Below, piece after piece: positions 1-6,705 of a stretch of DNA of 10,264 bases. A program made the translations under genes and the position numbers. The notes under the pieces are model-generated. The model had not been told where the DNA came from and did not search any database. It saw nothing but the letters and a program-made list of their open reading frames with translations. Position 1 is the stretch's first letter. Each line of letters opens with the position of its first letter. Source of the DNA: Arcobacter sp. UBA7394 (lineage in GTDB: Bacteria; Campylobacterota; Campylobacteria; Campylobacterales; Arcobacteraceae); the NCBI GenBank assembly GCA_002470185.1, contig DKNG01000209.1, positions 2,805 through 13,068 of the forward strand. Direction: 5' to 3'.

Positions 1-1728
1 TTCTTCATCTATACCATTTGCATTATCTTTAATAGATATACAAACACTATTTTTATTTTTATATGTTTTAATTATGATTAATTTTGTAGAAAACTCTTTT
101 CTTTCAAGTAATGCTTCTTTTGCATTTTTAAAAATATTTATAAGAACTTGAAGTAGTTCATTTTCTAAACTTTTAATAGAGAAGTTTTCAATCTCTTTTA
201 CAATTAAAATATCATTATTTCGAAGCTGTGATTCTACAAGACTAAGTGTTCTTTGAATAGTATCTGAAATTTCAAAGTTTTGGTGAGTTTTATTAGGTAC
301 AAAAAAATCTCTAAAATCATCAATTGTTTGAGATAAATAATTAGAAGAGTTTATGATTTTTTCCATATCATCATTTAGCTTACTTTCATCAAACATATCA
401 AACTCTTTTTGTACTTTAATACCTGAAGAGATAGTAGAAATTTGATTTAATGGCTGTCTCCATTGGTGTGCAATATTTGCGATCATTTCACCCATTGCTG
501 CCATCTTTGATTGTTGATACATCATATCATCTTTTTCATTACTCTCTAAAATCTTTTGTTCAATCTCTTTTTTATAATTGACTATTCTTTTTTCTAGCTC
601 TTTTGAAATGAAAAAAGAGATAATCATTAAAACTATAGTAACAATACAACTAATAAGAATTATTTGTTTTACATAAGAGTTGTTTTTTTCTTTAAGAATA
701 GCTCTTTTATCTTTTATTTGTTTATTTAAGGCTTCTGTATAAAAACCTGTACCAATAGTCCATTTAAAAGGTTCAAAAGCTTTTATATAAGATATTTTTT
801 TATTACTTCGTGCCTTTTCATCTGTATTTAGTGTTGCTGTATATGAGAAGTATTTACTATCTTTATCTTTAGCAAAGTTAATAATATCTTTTACTAAATA
901 TCTTCCATCTTTATTTTTAACATTTAGTCTATTTGTATTAATTAACTCTTTTTTATAATGGGCTAAATAGTTACCTTGGAAATCTATAACAAAAATATAG
1001 TTGTCATTTTGGTATCTAATTTTATTTATGTAGTCTAAAAGTCTTTTTTTTAGGTTGTTTTCAAAAGTTTTTATATATTCCCCTGTACCAATGGCTATGT
1101 CATAAGGTTCAAAATATTTATAGAAAGATATTTTTTTAAATCTTTCTTCTGTATTGTTTCCTTCAAACCAATAATAAGAGTCAAATCTTTCCGATTTATT
1201 TTCGATAGTTTTTTGTACTGTTTTAAAAAATTGATAGCCGTTTGCATCTGTATCATTTAGAAAACTTTTACCTTCAAATGCAGGATTTAGAGGTTGTAAA
1301 AGACTAGTTCCATCTTTTGCATCCATAAAGATATATCCTCTCCCATCATTAAAAATAATACTACCTAAGGCTTGTTTGATTATTTTAAAGGTATTTTCAT
1401 CATCATTTTTATGTTTCTCTTGTTCGTATATTGCTGTGGCAATAGCATGAGCTTCATAAACTCTTTTTTTTATTGAGGCTTTTAATCGCTTTTCTGTGTT
1501 TTCTTTTTCAATCTCAATAAATTTATATATTCTTTCAACTTCTTCTTTGATTCTTTGTTTGTTAGTGTTATAGTAGTCTGTTTCAATTTGAAGGACTTCA
1601 TTTTTAAACTCTTTTTCTTTTTCTAATAAAACTAATTTAGTAGTAAATAAAGATAAAAAAATTACGAAGATAATAGGGGCATATTTAATAAAAAAAATTA
1701 TAAAGTTGTCGTTAGTTTTGATGTTCAT
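1..1728 (-). CDS. Double-Cache membrane sensor histidine kinase (3' end cut by window edge)
   Basis: The frame is open from an ATG at 1728 to base 1, giving 576 residues with no stop; the ATPase end lies outside the window. An in-frame TGA directly precedes the ATG, which fixes the start, and a weak AGGG lies 6 bases upstream. Order of parts: TM1 at about residues 9-28; a long helical stretch; Cache module 1 (GYIF at 131); Cache module 2 (NYIF at 243, ending 'FEPFKWTIGTGFY'); TM2 at about 356-374; a charged coiled coil with no recognisable HAMP; H-box 'NIAHQWRQPLN' with phospho-acceptor His421; N-box 'INIFKNA' (Asn531, Asn535); and G1 box 'DNANGI' at 568-573, just before the edge. By family knowledge it senses a periplasmic ligand and phosphorylates a response regulator. 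No regulator gene is visible, so it is either outside the window or unlinked. The ligand is unknown. Confidence 0.93.
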   Translation of the reverse strand, partial: MNIKTNDNFIIFFIKYAPIIFVIFLSLFTTKLVLLEKEKEFKNEVLQIETDYYNTNKQRIKEEVERIYKFIEIEKENTEKRLKASIKKRVYEAHAIATAIYEQEKHKNDDENTFKIIKQALGSIIFNDGRGYIFMDAKDGTSLLQPLNPAFEGKSFLNDTDANGYQFFKTVQKTIENKSERFDSYYWFEGNNTEERFKKISFYKYFEPYDIAIGTGEYIKTFENNLKKRLLDYINKIRYQNDNYIFVIDFQGNYLAHYKKELINTNRLNVKNKDGRYLVKDIINFAKDKDSKYFSYTATLNTDEKARSNKKISYIKAFEPFKWTIGTGFYTEALNKQIKDKRAILKEKNNSYVKQIILISCIVTIVLMIISFFISKELEKRIVNYKKEIEQKILESNEKDDMMYQQSKMAAMGEMIANIAHQWRQPLNQISTISSGIKVQKEFDMFDESKLNDDMEKIINSSNYLSQTIDDFRDFFVPNKTHQNFEISDTIQRTLSLVESQLRNNDILIVKEIENFSIKSLENELLQVLINIFKNAKEALLERKEFSTKLIIIKTYKNKNSVCISIKDNANGIDEE

Positions 1729-1775
1729 TCAAGGCCCTAGTTCAAAGAAAGCATAATCTTTGATATGTATATAGC

Positions 1776-1811
1776 AGAGTTATATTAAATATAATTATAT
1801 AGTATAACTCT
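1776..1811. repeat. Inverted repeat around a possible kinase promoter
   Basis: AGAGTTATA (1776-1784) and TATAACTCT (1803-1811) are perfect 9-base inverted arms separated by 18 AT-only bases plus one G. The gap contains a minus-strand TATAAT (1794-1799) that could be the -10 box of the histidine kinase, with a leader of roughly 60 bases. No T-run follows the repeat on the minus strand, so it is a poor terminator for the upstream DsbA-like gene. An operator straddling the -10 box is the more natural reading. In DNA this AT-rich, chance cannot be excluded. Confidence 0.35.
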
Positions 1812-1833
1812 TTAGACAATAATAAAATAAGAA

Positions 1834-2457
1834 TTAAAAATATATATTCTCAGTTAAGTCTTTTATTTGTTTTAACATTGATTCATGATCATTGTATTTT
1901 AAGTTGATTGGATATAACTCTTTTTTGTACTTTAATACTAATGATGGAAAACTTCTAACATATAATGAACGTCTTAAATTAAGTTCATCTTGTAAATCTT
2001 GCTCAATTTTAGGAGATTTTAAATCCTGCTCAAACTTTTTCTCATCTAAGCCTATTTGTTTTGCAACTTGAATTAAAGTATTGGCATCACTTGGATTTTT
2101 TGCTTCTTGATAATAAGCTTCTTGAATACCTGCTATCATTTCATCTTCTTTACCTTCATATCTTGCAAGCATTGTAGCTTGACATGAAAGATAAGTTGAA
2201 CGTCTTGGTTGACAGTTTTTCCAAAAGTCATGATTGAATTTAGTTCCTACTTGTTCTTCAATTTGGTACCAGATATTTTCAATTGTTTCTTGTTGCTCTT
2301 TAGGCATAGGTTCATTACTATGTTTTGCTAAACCACCTACAACATGAACTACTTTTATATTTGCTGCTAATTCTTCTCTTAATTTGTCTAATGTTGGTTT
2401 AAATGCATAACACCAAGAACACATTGGGTCATGTACATGATAAAGTGTAATAGTCAT
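1834..2457 (-). CDS. Cytoplasmic DsbA-family thiol oxidoreductase / predicted protein disulfide isomerase (COG3531-like)
   Basis: A 207-residue protein opening with a thioredoxin-fold strand and the active site Cys13-Ser-Trp-Cys16. A long helical insertion follows, then the cis-proline loop 'SFPSLV' with Pro171. Cys82 and Cys92 sit in a 'P-R-R-S-T-Y-x-x-C-x-A' segment that resembles the conserved insertion of the COG3531 predicted disulfide isomerases. There is no signal peptide, so unlike true periplasmic DsbA it should work in the cytoplasm, in redox repair, disulfide reduction or a glutathione-dependent reaction; the substrate is unknown. The start is supported by GGAA placed 5-6 bases upstream. 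It reads the same way as the histidine kinase, 105 bases away, but the repeat between them suggests the kinase has its own control. The fold assignment is firm and the reaction is not. Confidence 0.88.
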   Translation of the reverse strand: MTITLYHVHDPMCSWCYAFKPTLDKLREELAANIKVVHVVGGLAKHSNEPMPKEQQETIENIWYQIEEQVGTKFNHDFWKNCQPRRSTYLSCQATMLARYEGKEDEMIAGIQEAYYQEAKNPSDANTLIQVAKQIGLDEKKFEQDLKSPKIEQDLQDELNLRRSLYVRSFPSLVLKYKKELYPINLKYNDHESMLKQIKDLTENIYF

Positions 2458-2495
2458 TTTATTTCCTTAAAAATTGTTTGTATATGTAAAAAAAT

Positions 2496-2523
2496 ATAAT
2501 AAAAATGCTTTTATGTTAATGAA
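2496..2523 (-). promoter_or_regulatory. Candidate promoter of the DsbA-like gene
   Basis: On the minus strand TTCATT (2518-2523) and TATTAT (2496-2501) are separated by 16 bases. The predicted start of transcription lies about 30 bases before the ATG. The -10 is reasonable and the -35 weak, as is common in Campylobacterota. Position in a divergent gap supports it. Confidence 0.35.
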
Positions 2524-2577
2524 TTTTTAAAATTATGAATTATATTTCTCTGCTATCTAGCTTTAAATTTAATATTG

Positions 2578-2583
2578 TAGAAT
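2578..2583 (+). promoter_or_regulatory. Candidate -10 box of the five-gene operon
   Basis: TAGAAT lies about 27 bases before the ATG of the J-domain gene, with T- and A-rich DNA upstream and no clear -35. A CATAAT at 2590-2595 is closer, but transcription from it would start inside the AAGG ribosome site (2601-2604), so it is less likely. Confidence 0.3.
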
Positions 2584-2610
2584 ATTAAGCATAATATAAA
2601 AAGGTTTATA

Positions 2611-2877
2611 ATGGATTATGAAGAGTTTGAAAAAGCTGTTGATACAATGGGTGTATTAACTAGAACTTCTAGAAAAGATTTAAAACAAAAATATCTTAAA
2701 TTGTCAAAAAGATACCATCCTGACATGCCAGAAGGTAGTGATGAAAAATTTAAAGAAGTAAAAGAATCATATGACTTATTATTAGCATATATGGATTCTT
2801 ATTGTTTTAGCTTTGATAATGAGGAGTTTAAAGAGCAATTTCCTGCATTTACGAATTACAAAAATTGGAATAGGTAA
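2611..2877 (+). CDS. Small J-domain (DnaJ-like) protein
   Basis: An 88-residue protein that is little more than a J domain. A basic helix II ('RKDLKQKYLKLSKRY') leads into the His36-Pro37-Asp38 signature, followed by helix III ('EKFKEVKESYDLLLAYM'). There is no G/F-rich region, zinc-finger region or C-terminal substrate domain, so it cannot act like full DnaJ. By family knowledge it should stimulate the ATPase of DnaK or another Hsp70, recruiting it to a particular client. The tail after residue 60 is short, acidic and aromatic. AAGG sits 6 bases before the ATG. It is first in a run of five genes, and the next start is only 6 bases after its stop, so it is likely co-translated with the exported DUF4139 protein. 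The client is unknown. Confidence 0.87.
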   Translation: MDYEEFEKAVDTMGVLTRTSRKDLKQKYLKLSKRYHPDMPEGSDEKFKEVKESYDLLLAYMDSYCFSFDNEEFKEQFPAFTNYKNWNR

Positions 2878-2883
2878 ATAATT

Positions 2884-4341
2884 ATGAAAAAAAGTGTATT
2901 TTTAATTTCTTTGTTTGGGGTATGTAGTTTTTCTTTTGGGAATATAAATGTAAAGAGTTTAGACATTTATAAAAATAGAACATTTGTAAATCAAGAATTA
3001 AATAGTTTTGATAATAGTGTAGATTTAATCTCTAATATCTCTTTAGACGAGATTAGATTTGTATATGATAAAAATTGTACTGTATCTAATACTAAAGTAA
3101 TTAGAAATAATACTTCAGCTCAAGATATTTCATCAAAAATCATAAGTCTAAAAGAGAAAATAGCTTATAGTGAAAATGAAGTAAAAAGTATTAAGAATGT
3201 TCTCTCTTCTTTGGAGAATATTAGATTTGAGAAAGAAGCTGTTTCATTAGAGAATATAAAACAAGTATCATCTTATACAAAAGAAGAGTTGAGAACTAAC
3301 TACAATAACTTGTATAACTTGAATCTTCAATTACATAAATACAAAATTGAGCTAAACAGATTAAAACAAACACAAAAGTCTCAGAAATTTTCTATTTTAA
3401 AATATACAGCAACTTGTAAAAACAATAGTTCAGTTGTAATAAACTATGGAATCTCAAATATTCATAAAAATAGTTTTTATGAAATAAAAGCAAATAGTAA
3501 AGAGAAGAATATTGATATTAAGAATATGTCGTTTATAACACAAAGTAGTGGATATGATTTTAAAAATATAGATATAAATTTATTTACTTATAACTATACA
3601 AATCAAATCAAACCAACAAAATTTTACCCAGAGTATTTAGATGTATATACTAATCCTCCTGTAGCTTATATGCAAAGTGATGCAGTTATGATGGAGAAAA
3701 GTATTTCTAAGAAAGCTAGAGTATTAAATAAACCTGCCTTTTCTTATAATGAAACAGCAACAAAATCTTTTTTCAAAGCTTCTAATATTACTTTAATAAG
3801 TGGAGATAAAACTCCGGTTGTTTTTGCTAGTGAGAACTATAAAACATCTAATGGTATTGAAATAGATGGTTTTGCAAATGCAAAAGCATTTTATAAAGTA
3901 GAGTTTTTAAGTGATAAATTATTTTCTACATTAAATACAAGACTATATTTGGATGAGGTTTTTATTGCTAGATCTTATACTAATGAGATAAAAAAAGATA
4001 AAAAAACTTCTATGTATTTTGGTGAAGATAGATTTATTGATGTTAAAAAAGAGTTAATAAAAGATATGAAAGAAGAACCATTTTTTACTATTAATAAAAT
4101 CAAAACTCAAAAAGAATGGAAATATACGATTGTTAATAATCATAGTGAAGAAAAGAGTATAAATTTTATAGAGAGAATCCCTGTATCTAAACATGAGGAT
4201 ATAAAAGTAAAATTAATTTCAAAGATTAAATATACAAAAAAAGAAAATAATGGAAAAATTAGCTATGATTTTGTATTAAAACCAAAAGAAAAAAGAAGTT
4301 TTGTCTTTGGCTATGAAGTAGAAAAACCTTACAAAAAATAA
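2884..4341 (+). CDS. Exported coiled-coil protein with DUF4139 (MuiA-like) domain
   Basis: A 485-residue protein with a classical signal peptide: Lys2-Lys3, a hydrophobic core to about residue 18, and likely cleavage near Gly19. A Cys at 14 is preceded by Val, so it does not fit a lipobox. After a short N-terminal beta region (to about 75, in the place of DUF4140), residues 80-167 are a strong helical coiled coil. From about 200 onward the pattern fits DUF4139: 'SFITQSSGYDFKNIDINL' resembles the family's 'tGedW..v.L.LST' segment, and the end has 'IERIPVSKHEDIKVKL' and 'FGYEVEKP', like the family's 'dR.Pvs...I.V' and '.f.Y.v.yP'. The family is named after the mucoidy inhibitor MuiA, and its biochemistry is unknown to me. 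It probably works in the periplasm or at the outer membrane. Cys65 and Cys178 could form a disulfide bridging the coiled coil. Confidence 0.8.
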   Translation: MKKSVFLISLFGVCSFSFGNINVKSLDIYKNRTFVNQELNSFDNSVDLISNISLDEIRFVYDKNCTVSNTKVIRNNTSAQDISSKIISLKEKIAYSENEVKSIKNVLSSLENIRFEKEAVSLENIKQVSSYTKEELRTNYNNLYNLNLQLHKYKIELNRLKQTQKSQKFSILKYTATCKNNSSVVINYGISNIHKNSFYEIKANSKEKNIDIKNMSFITQSSGYDFKNIDINLFTYNYTNQIKPTKFYPEYLDVYTNPPVAYMQSDAVMMEKSISKKARVLNKPAFSYNETATKSFFKASNITLISGDKTPVVFASENYKTSNGIEIDGFANAKAFYKVEFLSDKLFSTLNTRLYLDEVFIARSYTNEIKKDKKTSMYFGEDRFIDVKKELIKDMKEEPFFTINKIKTQKEWKYTIVNNHSEEKSINFIERIPVSKHEDIKVKLISKIKYTKKENNGKISYDFVLKPKEKRSFVFGYEVEKPYKK

Positions 4342-4351
4342 AGGAAATAAT

Positions 4352-5212
4352 ATGTTTGATCAAAAAAAAGTTAAAAATTTAGTTTTAAGTTCACTTGTTG
4401 CTGATGCTTACTCTTTAGGAGCTCATTGGGTTTATGATGAAAAACAATTAGCAAACGAGTCAATAGACTGGAATGAATTAAACACTCCTTTAGCTATTTG
4501 GCATAAAGATAAAAAAGCAGGAGACTTCACTCATTATGGAGATCAAGCTTTTTGGTTATATGACTTCTTAAAAGATAAAGATAGTTTTGATGTAAATGCC
4601 TTTAGAGATTATTGGTTTAGTAAAATGCAGACTTATCAAGGTTATATTGATGGAGCCACAAGAAATACAATTCAAAATATTAATGATGGAGTAAATCCAA
4701 GTGGTTCTGATTCTAGTGACTTATCTGTAGTTGGAAGAATCGTTCCTTTACTAAAGGTCTCTAAAACAAAAGAAGAGTTTTATGAAAATGCAAAGAGTTT
4801 AGCACAAATGACACATAATTCTCAAAAGTCTATTAATGCTACTAATTTTTTCGCGAAACTCTTAGTAATGGCTTTAGATAAAAAGGAACTTGAAGAGAGT
4901 ATTGAAGAGTTAAAACATGAGTTTGATACTAAAATTCAAGGATTTATAACAAACGCAATAGAGTCAAAAGATTCGGATACTTTTAATACTATTCGAAGTT
5001 TTGGTCCAGCGTGTGATGTTGATGAAGGTTTTGGTGGAATTTTACATCTTTTATGTAAATACGACAACTTCAAAGACATGATGATTTGTAATGCAAAAGC
5101 AGGTGGTGATTCTAGTGCTAGAGGCATGATAGCTGCTGCTATATTTATGGCAAATCAACCAATAAGCCAAATACCACAGAAATGGTTGGCTATAAAAGAG
5201 ATTATTGAGTAG
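4352..5212 (+). CDS. ADP-ribosylglycohydrolase-fold protein with variant metal motifs
   Basis: A 286-residue cytoplasmic, mostly helical protein. The N-terminal 'SSLVADAYSLGAHWVYD' (Asp18) matches the 'G.a.GDAlG...E' opening of the DraG/ARH superfamily. 'MTHNS' at His155 matches the central 'TH.' motif, and 'AGGDSSARGMIAAAIF' (250-265) matches the C-terminal 'GGDtDt.aa..g' motif. DraG and ARH enzymes remove ADP-ribose from proteins or related molecules with two Mg ions held by a 'TDDT' motif and a C-terminal 'D.DT'. Here the first reads Tyr62-Gly-Asp64-Gln65 and the second Asp253-Ser-Ser-Ala256, so one Asp is kept in each place and the others are lost. This suggests a different substrate, a single-metal site or a non-catalytic role. 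AAGGAA lies about 6 bases before the ATG. It is third in the operon, 10 bases after the DUF4139 gene. The superfamily is confident; the activity is not. Confidence 0.82.
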   Translation: MFDQKKVKNLVLSSLVADAYSLGAHWVYDEKQLANESIDWNELNTPLAIWHKDKKAGDFTHYGDQAFWLYDFLKDKDSFDVNAFRDYWFSKMQTYQGYIDGATRNTIQNINDGVNPSGSDSSDLSVVGRIVPLLKVSKTKEEFYENAKSLAQMTHNSQKSINATNFFAKLLVMALDKKELEESIEELKHEFDTKIQGFITNAIESKDSDTFNTIRSFGPACDVDEGFGGILHLLCKYDNFKDMMICNAKAGGDSSARGMIAAAIFMANQPISQIPQKWLAIKEIIE

Positions 5213-5218
5213 GAAATT

Positions 5219-5638
5219 ATGAAAAGAACAATATTTAACTTTTTTTCTGACAAATTATATATAGAGTTATCAATTGCAAGTATATTATTTGTAATTGCAT
5301 TAGCTACTGGAATGCTTATGGATTTTATTATCTATATGTTATATTTTATAATTTTTTTAGAGATAGTAAGAGCAGTAGTAAACTATATAAGAGAGCAAAG
5401 AGTTGCTTTGTCTTTATTAGTAGATGCTTTTATAATCTTAGCTTTAAGAGAGTTTATTGTTAATGTTGTAAAGGTGAACAAAGAAGAGTACAGAACTATT
5501 GATGAATTATTCTCTAGTGCTGTGAATTTAAATTTATTTGTTTTAGCTGGAGTAGTTATCTTCTTATTAATTGTAAGATATTTCTCTGTTAAGACATCTC
5601 AAAAATATTTATTTGATAGAAATAAAAATAGAGAATAG
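5219..5638 (+). CDS. PsiE-like (phosphate-starvation-inducible E family) inner-membrane protein
   Basis: A 139-residue protein with four predicted membrane helices at about 16-33, 35-51, 62-83 and 104-122. The linker 'LEIVRAVVNYIREQRVALSLLVDAFIILALREFIV' pattern (about 47-80) is the PsiE-family signature, with charged Glu/Arg residues at the helix ends. The length is close to that of E. coli PsiE (about 136 residues). PsiE's biochemical function is unknown. In E. coli it responds to phosphate starvation, but no PhoB-type box is evident here, so that regulation should not be assumed. AGGA sits about 5 bases before the ATG, only 6 bases after the ADP-ribosylglycohydrolase-like gene, which implies shared transcription. 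Confidence 0.8.
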   Translation: MKRTIFNFFSDKLYIELSIASILFVIALATGMLMDFIIYMLYFIIFLEIVRAVVNYIREQRVALSLLVDAFIILALREFIVNVVKVNKEEYRTIDELFSSAVNLNLFVLAGVVIFLLIVRYFSVKTSQKYLFDRNKNRE

Positions 5639-5649
5639 GTTCGTAATAA

Positions 5650-6495
5650 ATGTTTTATGATGAGCCTTTATATAGACCTCCTGCAGAAGCAAATTCTGTA
5701 ATTATACAAGCAACTTTAGGTTGTAGTTTTAACAAGTGTACTTTTTGTACTATGTATGAAACAAAACAATACAAAGAAAGACCTCTTGATGAGGTCTTCT
5801 CTGATATAGACACTTTAGCAAAACATTATCCTCACAGTACAAAAATGTTTTTAGCAGATGGGGATGCTTTAGCACTAGATACAAATATTTTAGTATCAAT
5901 TCTTGAATATGCTTATATAAAATTTCCTAAATTAAGAAGAGTTTCATTATATGCTTCGGCTTTTAATATTCATGAAAAAACTTTGGAAGAGTTAGTTTTA
6001 TTAAAAGAAAAAGGTTTGGGTTTAATTTATTATGGAATAGAGAGTGGCTCTTACGAAATTCTAAAAAAAATACAAAAACCAATCTCACATAAAAAAATGA
6101 TTAATTCTTTAGATAAGGTTTTTGAAGCAAAAATAAAATCCTCAGTTACAGTTATTTTAGGTATTGGAGGAAAGAAATATTCCCAAGAACATATAACCGA
6201 AACTATAAAGTTGATAAATAAACTAAACATTACTTATCTTTCAACATTACAATTAATGTTAGAAAACAATAGAGAAGAAAAATTTATAAAGAATTTTAAA
6301 GGTGAGTTTATTCCTTTAAGTGATAAAGAAATGTTAGAAGAACAACTATCTTTTGTTTCTGGTATTGAGCCCCTAAATAAAATAATCTTTAGATCTAACC
6401 ATATCTCAAACTCTTTGCCTCTAGCTGGTACTTTTCCAAAAGACAAAGCAAGGCTTGTATCTGAACTAAAACTGTATATCTCTCATTATTATTAG
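5650..6495 (+). CDS. Radical SAM protein with CX4CX2C iron-sulfur motif
   Basis: A 281-residue radical SAM enzyme of the COG1032-like kind. Cys25-x4-Cys30-x2-Cys33, in 'GCSFNKCTFCTMYE', should hold the [4Fe-4S] cluster that cleaves S-adenosylmethionine. 'LADGDAL' (68-74), 'LYASAFN' (100-106), 'YYGIESGS' (127-134) and 'VILGIGG' follow the strands of the half-barrel. The spacing of four residues between the first two cysteines differs from the usual CX3CX2C, but I recall it as typical of this short 'GCS.N.C.FC.MY' subgroup. There is no B12-binding, SPASM or TRAM domain. The reaction is unknown. It is the last gene of the run, 11 bases after the PsiE-like gene; its ribosome site is weak (AGG about 10 bases upstream), so translation may depend on coupling. 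A hairpin terminator follows immediately. Confidence 0.85.
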   Translation: MFYDEPLYRPPAEANSVIIQATLGCSFNKCTFCTMYETKQYKERPLDEVFSDIDTLAKHYPHSTKMFLADGDALALDTNILVSILEYAYIKFPKLRRVSLYASAFNIHEKTLEELVLLKEKGLGLIYYGIESGSYEILKKIQKPISHKKMINSLDKVFEAKIKSSVTVILGIGGKKYSQEHITETIKLINKLNITYLSTLQLMLENNREEKFIKNFKGEFIPLSDKEMLEEQLSFVSGIEPLNKIIFRSNHISNSLPLAGTFPKDKARLVSELKLYISHYY

Positions 6496-6503
6496 TGCTA
6501 TTT

Positions 6504-6531
6504 GTAACATTTTTGTTACTTTATACTTTTT
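6504..6531 (+). terminator. Intrinsic terminator closing the five-gene operon
   Basis: GTAACA (6504-6509), a TTTT loop and TGTTAC (6514-6519) form a perfect 6-base-pair hairpin. It starts 8 bases after the radical SAM stop codon and is followed by a T-rich tail (TTTATACTTTTT). The stem has only two G-C pairs, so termination may be partial. Confidence 0.55.
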
Positions 6532-6598
6532 AGAAATAAATTAGAAATTAAATAAAAACTGTTAAAGAATTTTTAATATAAATCGTATTAATATAGAA

Positions 6599-6670
6599 GT
6601 AATATTACATTAAATAATGTAGAAAGTACGGTATTAATAATACTTATCAATAGATAATAATAATTGATAA
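6599..6670. promoter_or_regulatory. Cluster of palindromes upstream of the chemoreceptor
   Basis: Four dyads lie within 72 bases: GTAATATTAC (6599-6608, perfect); TACATTA-AA-TAATGTA (6606-6621); GTATT-AAT-AATAC (6631-6643); and TTATCAAT (6644-6651) with ATTGATAA (6663-6670), 19 bases between centres. A 9-base direct repeat GTATTAATA also occurs at 6585-6593 and 6631-6639. The last dyad ends two bases before a likely -10 box, a typical place for a regulator. Short AT palindromes occur by chance in such DNA, so only the last pair and the 7-base-arm dyad carry weight. Confidence 0.35.
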
Positions 6671-6672
6671 CA

Positions 6673-6678
6673 TATTAT
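6673..6678 (+). promoter_or_regulatory. Candidate -10 box of the chemoreceptor gene
   Basis: TATTAT lies 27 bases before the ATG, so transcription would start near 6685. No good -35 is present. Another possible -10, TATAAA (6577-6582), lies further upstream and would give a leader of about 115 bases. I see no sigma-54 (GG/GC) or clear sigma-28 element. Confidence 0.3.
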
Positions 6679-6693
6679 AGTTATTTTTTACAC

Positions 6694-6699
6694 AAGGAG
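6694..6699 (+). promoter_or_regulatory. Ribosome binding site that fixes the chemoreceptor start
   Basis: AAGGAG stands 6 bases before the ATG at 6706. The frame also stays open upstream to a TTG at 6664, but that codon has no ribosome site and sits inside the palindrome at 6663-6670. The 6706 start also places the lysine-containing N-terminus directly before TM1. Confidence 0.85.
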
Positions 6700-6705
6700 A
6701 ACAAA

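Noticed and set aside
2884..2943. DUF4139 protein as a lipoprotein
   Set aside because: The residue before Cys14 is Val, not Gly, Ala or Ser, so the lipobox does not fit; a signal peptidase I site near Gly19 is more likely.
4936..5127. 63-codon minus-strand frame inside the ADP-ribosylglycohydrolase-like gene
   Set aside because: It is a shadow of a well-conserved coding region, with no ribosome site and no recognisable product.
6234..6446. 70-codon minus-strand frame inside the radical SAM gene
   Set aside because: It is antisense to a clear coding region and has no translation signals or homology that I recognise.
6664..6705. Chemoreceptor start at the upstream TTG
   Set aside because: It has no ribosome site and lies inside a palindrome, whereas the ATG at 6706 has AAGGAG at ideal distance and gives a normal TM1 start.
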